64,000 nucleotides of DNA from Bradyrhizobium ontarionense (GTDB lineage Bacteria; Pseudomonadota; Alphaproteobacteria; Rhizobiales; Xanthobacteraceae). The notes under the pieces were generated by a model that saw only the letters and a list, made by a program, of their open reading frames with translations, was not told the origin of the DNA and did no database searches. This document shows positions 53,069 to 63,163 of the stretch, one piece after another (within the stretch, counting starts at the first letter, position 1; the number at the start of each line of letters is the position of its first letter). Where the stretch lies: NCBI RefSeq assembly GCF_021088345.1, contig NZ_CP088156.1, positions 1,178,001-1,242,000 on the forward strand, read 5' to 3'. The translations under genes and the position numbers were made by a program.

Positions 53069-53842
53069 CTAGCCACCGCATGCCTTCGTCAAATCGACAC
53101 CCGCATTCCTCAACTGTGGACGGATTTCGTCGGCCCGCGCCGCCGTCAACCGGGTGACCGGACCGGACAGCGCGAGAGCGCCGAGCAACGCGCCGCTGGG
53201 CCCGAACACCGGCGTCGCGAGCGCCGCGGCGTGGGGGTCCGTGACGCCGCTGGTGAAGATCGGCACGTCGATCGCCGCCGCTGCGCGACCACGATCGAAG
53301 TGTCGCAGCACCTGGGCGATGGCCGATTTGTCCATCGGGCGCAGGTCACCGGGCTGGACATGCATGCGAATCTGATTGGCGCTCTCGACGCGAAACAGGC
53401 AGAGGCGTTGGTCGCCGCGACGCGTGTAGAATGACGCGGTTTCGCCGGTCGAGCGCGCCAGCTGCTCCAGCACGGGCGTAACGTGATCGCCAAGACCGAA
53501 CGCATGCTGGTAGCAGGCGGCAAGGCGCATCACCTCCGCGTCGAGCCGGTAGCCGCCATCGTCCACCCGTCGGATCAGGCCGAAGCTTTCCAATGAAAGC
53601 GCCATGCGCATGACCGTCGTCTTGACGAGGCCGGTGCGCTTGGTCAGTTCGGCAAGACTGACCTCTCCGTCGCCGCGCTGAAACGCCGTCAGGACGCTCA
53701 GCGCGCGATCGACGGCGGATACGCCCTTCAGTCCCGGCGACTTCTCCGGCTTGACGGTCTTCCGGGGTTTGCTCGATGTCTTCGCCACGTCCTCATCCCG
53801 AACAGGCCGCCGGTCAGGCGGCCGTTTCGGGACGGTATACAC
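53069..53842 (-). CDS. IclR family transcriptional regulator
   Basis: 257 residues with GTG 53842; GTG 53788 is an alternative. The winged helix is at about 40-100 (AVDRALSVLTAFQRGDGEVSLAELTKRTGLVKTTVMRM), the effector domain follows (ASFYTRRGDQRLCLFRVESANQIR, and DPHAAALATPVFGPSGALLG). It follows the RraA-like gene by 37 bases on the same strand, so it is probably autoregulated from the operator at 54644. It likely controls both catabolic operons of this insert. Confidence 0.92.
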   Translation of the reverse strand: MYTVPKRPPDRRPVRDEDVAKTSSKPRKTVKPEKSPGLKGVSAVDRALSVLTAFQRGDGEVSLAELTKRTGLVKTTVMRMALSLESFGLIRRVDDGGYRLDAEVMRLAACYQHAFGLGDHVTPVLEQLARSTGETASFYTRRGDQRLCLFRVESANQIRMHVQPGDLRPMDKSAIAQVLRHFDRGRAAAAIDVPIFTSGVTDPHAAALATPVFGPSGALLGALALSGPVTRLTAARADEIRPQLRNAGVDLTKACGG

Positions 53843-53879
53843 ATCCCCGCTGCGAAGTTCACGGGTCGGCGACGAATGT

Positions 53880-54560
53880 TCAGCCCATATATTCGACGCC
53901 GCGCTTTTTCAGCTCCTCATCGACCCAGGTGCGGTCATTGCGCCCCGCGGCGATGGCTTCCAGCTGTGCGGTCTCAGCGTCGTGCTTCTTCTTGGTCGCG
54001 GCGTAGACGGCCTCTGCGTCGACCAGCGGAATGCATACGAGCCCGTCGTCGTCGCCGAGAATGAGATCGCCGGGGTTGATGACCATGCCATCGATCGCGA
54101 TTTGAACGTTGATCTCGCCGGGACCGTCCTTGTACGGACCGCGATGGGTGACGCCGACAGCGAAGATCGGGAATTTGCCGGCACGGACCGAGGCCGCGTC
54201 CCGGATCGCGCCGTTGATGACCACGCCGCCAAGGCCGCGGCGCACCGCATGCGCGATCATCAGTTCTCCGATCAGGGCGTTGGTGAGATCCCCACCGGCA
54301 TCGACGACGACCACGTCGCCGGGCTCCGCCATGTCCAGCGCCTTGTGCAGCATCAGATTGTCGCCGGGACGCGACTTCACCGTGATCGCAGGACCGGCGA
54401 GAACGCCGCTGCCGTGCATCGGACGCAGGCGCGCACCTGCAGCATTCATTCGCGACATGCTGTCGCTCACATTGGCGACCGGCAGCTTGCGATAGCGCTC
54501 GACAAGATCGGGCGAGGCCTTCTGCTGCGGGTTTGGATAGATGCGGAAACCGACGGTCAT
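53880..54560 (-). CDS. RraA-like protein (HMG/CHA aldolase family)
   Basis: 226 residues from ATG 54560, RBS aaggag. The family core is GDNLMLHKALDMAEPGDVVVVDAGGD, GGVVINGAIRDAASVRAGKFPIFAVG and LILGDDDGLVCIP. GAIRD with the Arg and Asp is the active-site/metal motif of the class II 4-hydroxy-4-methyl-2-oxoglutarate / 4-carboxy-4-hydroxy-2-oxoadipate aldolases that share the RraA fold. Given the catabolic context I favour an aldolase or 2-oxo acid decarboxylase over an RNase E inhibitor. First gene of the rraA-iclR transcript. Confidence 0.88.
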   Translation of the reverse strand: MTVGFRIYPNPQQKASPDLVERYRKLPVANVSDSMSRMNAAGARLRPMHGSGVLAGPAITVKSRPGDNLMLHKALDMAEPGDVVVVDAGGDLTNALIGELMIAHAVRRGLGGVVINGAIRDAASVRAGKFPIFAVGVTHRGPYKDGPGEINVQIAIDGMVINPGDLILGDDDGLVCIPLVDAEAVYAATKKKHDAETAQLEAIAAGRNDRTWVDEELKKRGVEYMG

Positions 54561-54605
54561 GGCGTGCTCCTTGAGGGTCATCCCAGCGGCCCTGCCGATC
54601 GGCGG

Positions 54606-54634
54606 TTGACAATACGGGCCATCGGCGCGATACC
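54606..54634 (+). promoter_or_regulatory. Possible sigma-70 promoter for the 54796 operon
   Basis: ttgaca at 54606-54611, 17 bases, then gatacc at 54629-54634. The -35 is perfect and the -10 weak. The IclR-type palindrome at 54644 would then overlap the transcription start region. Confidence 0.45.
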
Positions 54635-54643
54635 TACAAAAAA

Positions 54644-54658
54644 TGCAACGCCGTTTCA
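54644..54658. promoter_or_regulatory. Candidate IclR operator, copy 1
   Basis: tgcaacgccgtttca is a 15-bp near-palindrome (7-bp arms, one mismatch) between the divergent rraA-like and dehydrogenase genes. An almost identical sequence is at 61340. On the minus strand it is preceded by ttttaaaatt, a good -10-like sequence for the RraA transcript. Confidence 0.7.
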
Positions 54659-54795
54659 ATTTTAAAATGGCGATACGGGAAACGGTCAACGCCTCGTCAA
54701 AAGGACGGGTCGGGCGGCTCGGGTTGCCGCAGGATTCGGCCGTGCGACATCGCACAACGGCCGAGGGCGTTGCCGCCAGACGTGAAGGCAGCGAC

Positions 54796-55776
54796 ATGCG
54801 CTACAAGATCTTGATCACCGGCCCCGCTCTGACTCGCGAAGCGACCGAAGCCGCCGCCCGGCGCGGCGCAACGCTCGTGGACCACCCTCACTACGTGAGC
54901 TCCGAGGAATTGGCCGACGTCGCAGCCGTTCAACAACCCGATGCGATCATCGTGCGTCAGGGCAGGATCGACGATCAGGTGATCGGCGCGTCGGCGAAGC
55001 TCAAGGTGATCGCCAAACACGGCGTCGGCTACGACAATATCGACATCGACGCGGCCGACCGCCGCGGAATTCCCGTTTTCGTCGCGCGCGGCGCCAATTC
55101 GCAATCGGTCGCCGAACTCGCCTTCGCCTTGATGTTCGCAGTCGCGCGCGAAATTCCGCATCTCGACGCGCGGGTGAAGTCCGGGCATTGGGACAAGGCG
55201 ACGACCAAGGGCGCGCAACTCTTCGGCCGCGGCCTCGGCGTGATCGGGTTCGGCGAGATCGGCCGGATCCTGGTCGGCCTGGTTCAGCCGCTGCGCATGC
55301 AGGTGCGCGTCTTTGATCCATACATGCCGGCAGACATCGGCATCGAAGGTGCGGAGCGCGTCGGCAGCCTCGACGAGATCCTGGCGTCGAGCGACGTGAT
55401 CAGCCTGCACTGCCCGTTGACGCCGCAGACGCGCAACATGATCGGCCGCGATCAGATCGCCCGCATGCGTCGCGACGGCATCCTGATCAACACCGCTCGC
55501 GGCGGTCTCATCGACGAGACCGCGCTGTTCGAGGCGCTGCGCGACGGTGTCATCGCCGGCGCCGGCCTGGATTCCTTCGCAGAGGAGCCGGCACGACCCG
55601 ATCTTCCGCTGCTGACATTGCCGAACGTGGTCGTCACGCCGCACGCCGGCGCCAGCACTCAGGCCGCCCGCGATGCCATGGGCGTCATCGCCGTCAATCA
55701 CGTCATGGATGTCCTGGAAGGCAAGACCGTCGACATTCGTGCGATGGTCAACAAGAAGCAACTGCGCGTCGCCTGA
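54796..55776 (+). CDS. D-2-hydroxyacid dehydrogenase, phosphoglycerate-dehydrogenase type
   Basis: 326 residues from ATG 54796. NAD-binding LGVIGFGEIGRILVGL. Catalytic Arg in LINTARGGLIDE, Glu in the LDSFAEEP segment and His in VVVTPHAGAST. It has no C-terminal ACT domain, so it is probably catabolic rather than serine-biosynthetic. First gene of the plus-strand operon (dehydrogenase, MFS, amidohydrolase, lactonase). Confidence 0.92.
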   Translation: MRYKILITGPALTREATEAAARRGATLVDHPHYVSSEELADVAAVQQPDAIIVRQGRIDDQVIGASAKLKVIAKHGVGYDNIDIDAADRRGIPVFVARGANSQSVAELAFALMFAVAREIPHLDARVKSGHWDKATTKGAQLFGRGLGVIGFGEIGRILVGLVQPLRMQVRVFDPYMPADIGIEGAERVGSLDEILASSDVISLHCPLTPQTRNMIGRDQIARMRRDGILINTARGGLIDETALFEALRDGVIAGAGLDSFAEEPARPDLPLLTLPNVVVTPHAGASTQAARDAMGVIAVNHVMDVLEGKTVDIRAMVNKKQLRVA

Positions 55777-55808
55777 ACGGCGCACATAAACAAAACTGGG
55801 AGGAGACG

Positions 55809-57146
55809 ATGGCAGAAGCCATGACGGCGCCGAGCGCGCTCGAGCAGACGACCATGCGCCGGGTAACCTGGCGCATCATGCCGTTCATAATGATCTGCTA
55901 TCTGTTCGCGATCCTCGATCGCGGCAATGTCGGCATGGCATCCTTGCAGATGGTCCAGGATCTCGGGATGTCGAAATCGGCATTCGGCTTCGGCGCCAGC
56001 CTGTTCTTCTTCTCCTACTTCCTGATGGAAGTGCCGAGCAATCTCGCTCTGCAGCGCTTCGGCGCACGGCGCTGGATCGCCCGTATCATGATCACATGGG
56101 GCATCATCTCGGCCGGCATGGCGTTCGTGCAGGGCCAGAATTCGTTCTACGTGATGCGCTTCGTTCTCGGCGCAGCGGAGGCCGGCTTCTTTCCGGGCGT
56201 GCTGCTCTACCTCACCTATTGGCTGCCGGCCAACTATCGCGGTCGCCTGATCGCCCTGTTCGGCATTTCGATTCCCGCCGCGACCTTCATCGGCTCTCCG
56301 CTCGGCGGCCTGCTGCTGAGTCTCGACGGCATGCTGGGTCTGCGCGGCTGGCAATGGCTCTTCATCGTCGAAGGCGTTCCCTCGGTGCTGCTGGGTCTGG
56401 TCTGTCTGTTCATCCTGACCGACAGGCCGGAACAGGCGCGCTGGCTGCGTGATGACGAGCGGGCGTGGCTGTGTGCCGAGCTCGAACGGGAGACGGCGAG
56501 CCGCCCGGCGACAACAGGACAAACCGGATGGGGCTCCTTCGTACACTTGTTACGCAATCCCTATGTCTGGGCGATGGCGCTTGCCTGTTCCGGCGCTTCG
56601 GCGGCTGGATCCGTGCTGGGGGTCTGGCAGCCCCAATTCCTGAAATCATTCGGGCTCACCAACCTCGAGACCGGATTGATCAACTCGATCCCCTACGGAG
56701 TTGCCTGCATCCTGATGGTGCTGTGGGGCCGTCACTCCGACAAGACCAAGGAAAGGCGCTGGCATACGGCGCTGACGCTGCTGTTGATCTCGTGCGGGTT
56801 CCTTGGCGTTTTCGTCATTCATTCCCTCCTGGGAACGGTCATTCTGCTCAGCCTCGTGCTCGTCGGCGCCTACGCATTCAAGGGTCCGTTCTGGGCGCTG
56901 ACGTCGGGCTGGCTCGGTGCCGGATCGGTGGCGGCGGGCCTGGCCATGATCAATGCCGTGTCGAACCTGATCGGCGGCGGCCTGATGGTGAACATCTACG
57001 GCAGCGTCCTCGAAGCCACGGGCAACTATGGATTGGCGCTGCTGCCGATCGCGATCGTGACGATCGTCGGTGCCTCGCTGATCCTCCTCATCAGCCGACC
57101 GCGGCGTGCGGAGACCTTGAGCACCGTCGTCGCCAAGGGGGCATGA
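55809..57146 (+). CDS. MFS transporter, anion:cation symporter type
   Basis: 445 residues, RBS gggagga, 12 membrane segments. RITWRIMPFIMICYLFAILDRGNVGMA-like start (YLFAILDRGNVGMASLQM) and LMEVPSNLALQRFGARRWIA are typical of the ACS family (phthalate, tartrate and sugar-acid carriers). A paralogue lies at 59947. It imports the substrate of the surrounding enzymes. Confidence 0.92.
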   Translation: MAEAMTAPSALEQTTMRRVTWRIMPFIMICYLFAILDRGNVGMASLQMVQDLGMSKSAFGFGASLFFFSYFLMEVPSNLALQRFGARRWIARIMITWGIISAGMAFVQGQNSFYVMRFVLGAAEAGFFPGVLLYLTYWLPANYRGRLIALFGISIPAATFIGSPLGGLLLSLDGMLGLRGWQWLFIVEGVPSVLLGLVCLFILTDRPEQARWLRDDERAWLCAELERETASRPATTGQTGWGSFVHLLRNPYVWAMALACSGASAAGSVLGVWQPQFLKSFGLTNLETGLINSIPYGVACILMVLWGRHSDKTKERRWHTALTLLLISCGFLGVFVIHSLLGTVILLSLVLVGAYAFKGPFWALTSGWLGAGSVAAGLAMINAVSNLIGGGLMVNIYGSVLEATGNYGLALLPIAIVTIVGASLILLISRPRRAETLSTVVAKGA

Positions 57147-57147
57147 C

Positions 57148-58089
57148 ATGAGCAGATGCGCCACCATCTCGCGCCGCGGCCTGTTGATCGGCGCTGCTGC
57201 CGCCGCCACGCTGCCGCGCCTTGGAACGGCCCAATCGACGGAAGCCGTCCGTTGGTCGGCAGGAACGGCCTCGCCTGCGGCAAAGGCGCCGCCGAAGGCG
57301 ACCGACTGTCACTTCCATACCTACGATTCCAACTATCCCGCCGCGCCCGGCGCGACGCTCACCCCACCTGACGCTTCGCCGGATGACTACATGGCGCTGC
57401 AGCGGCGTATCGGCACTATCAGGGGCGTGCTGGTGACGCCGTCGACCTACGGCACGGACAACAGCCTGCAGCTTGCATCCATGAAGGCGCTCGGCCCCGA
57501 CAATTTCAGGATGGTGGCGGTGGTCGCCGAGGATGTCTCGGATGCCGAGCTCAGGCGGCTCGACTCGCTCGGCGCCCGCGGCGTCCGTTTCAACCTGCCC
57601 TTCCCCGGTCCGCTCTCGGTCGCTTCGCTCGAAAAACTGTCGCCGCGGCTTGCGGCGCTTGGCTGGCACTGCGAGATCAACATGCGGCCGCAGCAGCTCG
57701 AAGCGACGCAGGACATGCTCTCGAGGCTGCCGTCGCGCATTGTGATCGATCATCTTGGTGCGCTGCCGGCCGACGGCCTCAACAGCGCATCCTATGCAAT
57801 CATTCGCAGGCTGCTCGACAAGGGCAACACCTGGGTCAAGCTCTCCGGTGCCTATCTCAGCAGCAAGTCGCCCTATGTCCAAAGTGCCGCCATCACTGCG
57901 GCCTATGTCCGCGCCGCCCCCGAACGCGTGGTCTGGGGCAGCGACTGGCCGCACCCGACCCGGAAGGCCGACGACAAGCCTGACGATGCGGAGCTGTTCG
58001 ATCTGATGGCGAACGCGATGCCGGACCAGGCCGCGCTGCAGCGGGTCCTGGTCTCTTCGCCGGCGGAGCTCTATGGATTTGCGACATGA
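57148..58089 (+). CDS. Tat-exported amidohydrolase, 2-pyrone-4,6-dicarboxylate lactonase-like
   Basis: 313 residues. Tat signal ISRRGLLIGAAAAATLP. The mature part has the LigI-like TIM-barrel hydrolase motifs DCHFHTYD, VLVTPSTYGTDN, IVIDHLG and WGSDWPHPT. Amidohydrolases of this PF04909 group open lactones or decarboxylate. A periplasmic form is unusual. A paralogue with its own Tat signal is at 59021. It starts 1 base after the MFS stop and overlaps the SMP-30 gene by 4 bases. Confidence 0.9.
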   Translation: MSRCATISRRGLLIGAAAAATLPRLGTAQSTEAVRWSAGTASPAAKAPPKATDCHFHTYDSNYPAAPGATLTPPDASPDDYMALQRRIGTIRGVLVTPSTYGTDNSLQLASMKALGPDNFRMVAVVAEDVSDAELRRLDSLGARGVRFNLPFPGPLSVASLEKLSPRLAALGWHCEINMRPQQLEATQDMLSRLPSRIVIDHLGALPADGLNSASYAIIRRLLDKGNTWVKLSGAYLSSKSPYVQSAAITAAYVRAAPERVVWGSDWPHPTRKADDKPDDAELFDLMANAMPDQAALQRVLVSSPAELYGFAT

Positions 58090-59006
58090 GCTGGTTCGCA
58101 CCGCCCCGTCGTATCGACACCCAAATCTTCACCCGGCTGCCGGATCACTTCCGCAACGCCAGGCGCAGCGCCTGGGCCGACGCCAATCAGGGCGGCCGCG
58201 CCATCGACAGCTTTCTCGAAGGCCCCTCCTTCGATCGCAACGGCCGGCTTTACGTCACCGATATTCCGTTCGGCCGGATCTTTCGTATCAGTCCGGACGG
58301 TGCGTGGACTCAGATCGCCGAATATGACGGCTGGCCGAACGGCCTGAAGATCCACGCCGACGGACGCATCTTCATCACCGACTACAAACGCGGCCTGATG
58401 CTGCTCGATCCCGAGACGGGTCAAGTCACGCCGTTCCTCGAGACCGCTGCGACCGAGAGCTTCAAGGGCGTCAACGATCTGGTGTTCGGACGCTCCGGCA
58501 CGCTCTATTTCACCGACCAGGGCCAGACCGGCATGCACGACCCGACCGGCCGCGTCTGGCTCCTCGGCACGGACGGCCGTCTGACCTGCCTGGTCGACAC
58601 GATCCCCAGTCCGAACGGCATCGTGGTCGATCCCGAGGAGACCTTCCTTCTGGTGGCCGTGACCCGCGCCAACCAAGTGTGGCGCATTCCGCTGTCGCAA
58701 AGCGGCATCACGACCAAGGTCGGCGTGTTCGTCAACCTGCATGGTGGCCCCGGCGGTCCGGATGGTCTGGCGCTCGACCGCGACGGCAATCTCCTGATCT
58801 GCCACACCGGCTTCGGCTCGGTGTGGCGCGTGTCATCCGTGGCCGAACCGCTCGACCGCATCGTGTCATACGCCGGCGTCGGCACCACCAATCTCGCGTT
58901 CGGCGGCGCCGGCAATCGCAGCCTGTTCATCACCGAGAGCCGGACCGGCTCGATCCTGCGGGCTGAGCTCGAGACGCCGGGCCTGCCGATGTATTCGCAC
59001 GCGTGA
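58086..59006 (+). CDS. SMP-30/gluconolactonase family protein
   Basis: 306 residues, no signal peptide. Six-bladed propeller family: FLEGPSFDRNGRLYVTDIPFGRIFRI, GWPNGLKIHADGRIFITD, KGVNDLVFGRSGTLYFTD, SPNGIVVDPEE and GPDGLALDRDGN hold the Glu, Asn and Asp metal ligands (EGP, N-D, PNG, DG). It hydrolyses sugar or other lactones. Its stop is 14 bases from the converging amidohydrolase stop. Confidence 0.9.
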   Translation: MSWFAPPRRIDTQIFTRLPDHFRNARRSAWADANQGGRAIDSFLEGPSFDRNGRLYVTDIPFGRIFRISPDGAWTQIAEYDGWPNGLKIHADGRIFITDYKRGLMLLDPETGQVTPFLETAATESFKGVNDLVFGRSGTLYFTDQGQTGMHDPTGRVWLLGTDGRLTCLVDTIPSPNGIVVDPEETFLLVAVTRANQVWRIPLSQSGITTKVGVFVNLHGGPGGPDGLALDRDGNLLICHTGFGSVWRVSSVAEPLDRIVSYAGVGTTNLAFGGAGNRSLFITESRTGSILRAELETPGLPMYSHA

Positions 59007-59020
59007 GACCCTCCGCGCCG

Positions 59021-59950
59021 TCAGGCGAAGCCGAACAGCTTCGCCGGATTGGTGACGAGTATCTTCTCGCGGACCGCGGGATCCGGCGCCCAATCGGACA
59101 ATAGGTCGAACAGCACGGCGTCGTCCGGCTTGTCCTTTTCGGTCGGATGCGGCCAGTCGCTGCCCCAGATGACGCGGTCCGGCGCGGCCAGGACACAGGC
59201 GCGCGCAACTGCGCTCGTGTCCGGATAGTCCGGCGGACCGATTTTGGTGTCGGCATAAGGCTCCGACAGCTTGATCCAGCCGCCGCCTTTGTTGACCACA
59301 CGTAGCATCGCCTGGGCGCCGGGATGAGCAAGCCCTGCGGGTTGCGGAATGCGCCCGAGGTGATCGAATACGACCGTCACGGGAAGACCCGCAAGCACCG
59401 CCTCGTGCTGGGCGATCTGGTCACCCGACATCAGCACCTGAACGTGCCATCCGAGCGGGGCGATCCGCTTGGCGGTCTGCACCAGACGCTCGGCCGTCGT
59501 CACGCCCCAGGACTGCGGCGTCAGGAAATTGACGCGGACACCGCGCACGCCGAGCCCGTCCATCCGCTTCAGCTCATCGTCGCTGGTCGTCTCGTCGATG
59601 ACGACGATGCCGCGTGCCTCGTCCCCGAACTGTTCGAGCGCATCGAGCAAACACCTGTTGTCGACGCCATAGGTCGAGGGCTGCACGATCACGTGGCGCG
59701 TAACGCCCAACCGCTTCTGCAGCAGGCGATAGTCGGCGACGGTGGCGCCATCGGGCCGCCCGCCGCGCCAATGCGGCGAGACGGAAAACCGCGCATCGTA
59801 GATATGGTGATGGCTGTCGCAGGCATTGGCCGGCGCTTTCAGCTTGGGTGCCTCCGTGCCTGCGGAGTTCGGGACGGAGTCTGCTGCCGCGGTCCTGCCA
59901 CCTGCCAGGACGATTGCGCTGGCGGCCAATAGGCTACGACGGCTGATCAT
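59021..59950 (-). CDS. Tat-exported amidohydrolase, second LigI-like paralogue
   Basis: 309 residues. Tat signal ISRRSLLAASAIVLAGG. Motifs parallel the 57148 gene: DSHHHIYD, VIVQPSTYGVDN, VVFDHLG and WGSDWPHPTEKDKPDDA. The two are clearly homologous but too divergent to be a recent duplication. It overlaps its partner MFS gene by 4 bases, so each amidohydrolase is translationally tied to, or next to, an ACS carrier. Confidence 0.9.
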   Translation of the reverse strand: MISRRSLLAASAIVLAGGRTAAADSVPNSAGTEAPKLKAPANACDSHHHIYDARFSVSPHWRGGRPDGATVADYRLLQKRLGVTRHVIVQPSTYGVDNRCLLDALEQFGDEARGIVVIDETTSDDELKRMDGLGVRGVRVNFLTPQSWGVTTAERLVQTAKRIAPLGWHVQVLMSGDQIAQHEAVLAGLPVTVVFDHLGRIPQPAGLAHPGAQAMLRVVNKGGGWIKLSEPYADTKIGPPDYPDTSAVARACVLAAPDRVIWGSDWPHPTEKDKPDDAVLFDLLSDWAPDPAVREKILVTNPAKLFGFA

Positions 59951-61266
59951 GCGGCCTCCTTAAGGGCGGGCTTGTCACCGGCGGGGTCGCCGAGCAGGAA
60001 CATCACGGTCGCGCCAACCAGCAGGATCGCCGAGAGGACGTAGAGCGGCGTCGAGAAGCTCTTCGTCGATTCCCGGAGATAGCCGATCATGTAGGGCCCT
60101 ACGAAGCCGCCGAGATTGCCGATCGACACGATCAGCGCGAGACCGGCGGCGGCGGCGCGGCCGGTGAGGAAGCCTGACGGGATCGCCCAATAGGTCGCCT
60201 GAAACGACAGGATGCCGACCACCGTGACGGTCAATGCCAGCATCGCCGTCAGCGGTGCGCTGAAGCTCGCGCTGACCGACAGCGCGACGCCGGCGGTGGC
60301 GAGCGCGCCGCAGACGAACCAGAGTCGGTGCCGGGCCCGGTTGGCGAGGCGAGCCCACAGCAACATGCAGATGGCGCCCAGCGCGTAAGGCGCCGCAGAA
60401 ATGAAGCCGACGGCGACGTAGCTCACGCCGAAGCCGCGCACGATCTGCGGCAGCCACAGGCCGACGCCGAGCGAGCCGCAGATGCCGCAGAAATTGACCA
60501 GCGCCAGCACGAACACCTTCGGATTGGCGAAGGCGTCGCGCAGCGTGTTGCCGTGACGTGCGGCTAGCGTCGCCTGCTCTGCGGACAATTGCGCGCCGAG
60601 GTCGCGACGTTCGTTCTCATCGAGCCATTTGGCGTCGGCCGGTCCGTCCGACAGCACGAACAGGCAGGCGACGCCGAGCAGCACCGCCGGGAGGCCCTCG
60701 ATGATCAGCAACCATTGCCAGCCGGCCAGTCCGCCGAAACCGTCCATCGTCAGCAGGGCACCGGAAATCGGCGAGCCGATCATGTTGGCCACGGGAATGC
60801 CGACCAGGAAAGCCGCGGTCGCCCGGCCACGCCAGGCACCGGGAAACCAGTAGGTGAAATACAAATAGACGCCCGGCGTGAAGCCCGCTTCCGCCATTCC
60901 GAGCAGCAGCCGCATCACCGAGAAGCTCGTCGGCCCGGTGACCAGGCAGGTGAAGGTCGACAGCAGACCCCAGCTGATCATGATGCGCGCGATCCACAGC
61001 CGCGCACCGACCCGCTGCATCATCAGATTGCTCGGAATTTCACACAGGAAATAGCCGAGGAAGAACAAGCCCGCGCCCCAGCCGAACTGCGACGGCGTCA
61101 AGCCGAGATCGCGATTCATCTGCAGGCCGGCGAAGCCGACATTGATGCGGTCGAGATAGCTGACGACGTAGCAGGCGAAGATGAACGGGATGATGCGCCG
61201 CATCACCTTCGTCATTGTTGGCGTGATGTCGACCGCCGGCGCCGCGGGCGCGGCCTCGCTCTCCAT
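59947..61266 (-). CDS. MFS transporter, anion:cation symporter type, second copy
   Basis: 439 residues from ATG 61266 with RBS gggaggaa; a start at 61344 would run into the operator. Twelve membrane segments. IPFIFACYVVSYLDRINVGFAG and LCEIPSNLMMQRVGARLWIARI mark the ACS family. Homologous to the 55809 carrier. Candidate operator at 61340 lies about 75 bases upstream of the start. Confidence 0.92.
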   Translation of the reverse strand: MESEAAPAAPAVDITPTMTKVMRRIIPFIFACYVVSYLDRINVGFAGLQMNRDLGLTPSQFGWGAGLFFLGYFLCEIPSNLMMQRVGARLWIARIMISWGLLSTFTCLVTGPTSFSVMRLLLGMAEAGFTPGVYLYFTYWFPGAWRGRATAAFLVGIPVANMIGSPISGALLTMDGFGGLAGWQWLLIIEGLPAVLLGVACLFVLSDGPADAKWLDENERRDLGAQLSAEQATLAARHGNTLRDAFANPKVFVLALVNFCGICGSLGVGLWLPQIVRGFGVSYVAVGFISAAPYALGAICMLLWARLANRARHRLWFVCGALATAGVALSVSASFSAPLTAMLALTVTVVGILSFQATYWAIPSGFLTGRAAAAGLALIVSIGNLGGFVGPYMIGYLRESTKSFSTPLYVLSAILLVGATVMFLLGDPAGDKPALKEAA

Positions 61267-61339
61267 TCCGTTCCTCCCTGGCACGTCTTCGGCCTCTTTC
61301 GGCCTGTTCGGCAGCACCATATTTGGCGAACGAAATTTA

Positions 61340-61354
61340 TGCAACGACGTTTCA
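61340..61354. promoter_or_regulatory. Candidate IclR operator, copy 2
   Basis: tgcaacgacgtttca differs from the 54644 copy at only the central base. It lies upstream of the minus-strand MFS/amidohydrolase operon, in the same orientation as the first copy relative to the rraA-iclR operon. The flanking tttta/aaat bases are also shared. Confidence 0.7.
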
Positions 61355-61675
61355 TTTTAGAATTGACGCATCGTCGACCACCGCGCCCGACGGTCGAGCG
61401 GAGCCGAACCCGCACATGGACGGGCGCGAAGCGCACGCCGGCTTGGAACCGGCAGCATCGATATGTCACGGGTGAATGGCCGCAGGCCGAGGTTCTGACG
61501 GCAGCCGCGGAAGGTGTCCCGCCTCAAGCGGACAGGAGGTCAGCAATCGAAGCAGCTGAAGGGGCCGCCATGCCGCGCAGCCGGCGCGGACGCTGGCGCC
61601 GTTCTGGCGAACGCCCGTCGTCGACGACATGTACGCTTCGTCGCGACATCTTTTCGCGCCCGCAGCCCGCGGGTG

Positions 61676-61698
61676 TCCCCCGGCAGACAGCCGGGGGA
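61676..61698 (-). terminator. GC-rich hairpin after ntrC
   Basis: tcccccggc (61676-61684) pairs perfectly with gccggggga (61690-61698) around a 5-base loop, starting 14 bases after the ntrC stop on the minus strand. No T-tract follows, so termination may be inefficient or factor-dependent. It marks the end of the ntrBC transcript next to the catabolic insert. Confidence 0.55.
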
Positions 61699-61711
61699 AC
61701 CCGTCGGCAGG

Positions 61712-63154
<1,443 letters not shown>

Positions 63155-63163
63155 AGGTGGTCC

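Larger units (their letters stand above)
61267..61711. other. Intergenic region between catabolic insert and ntrC
   Basis: 445 bases with no supported gene. It holds the candidate IclR operator (61340-61354), with a tctaaaat -10-like sequence on the minus strand beside it, and the ntrC-proximal hairpin at 61676-61698. The rest (61380-61670) shows nothing I recognise. Confidence 0.55.
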
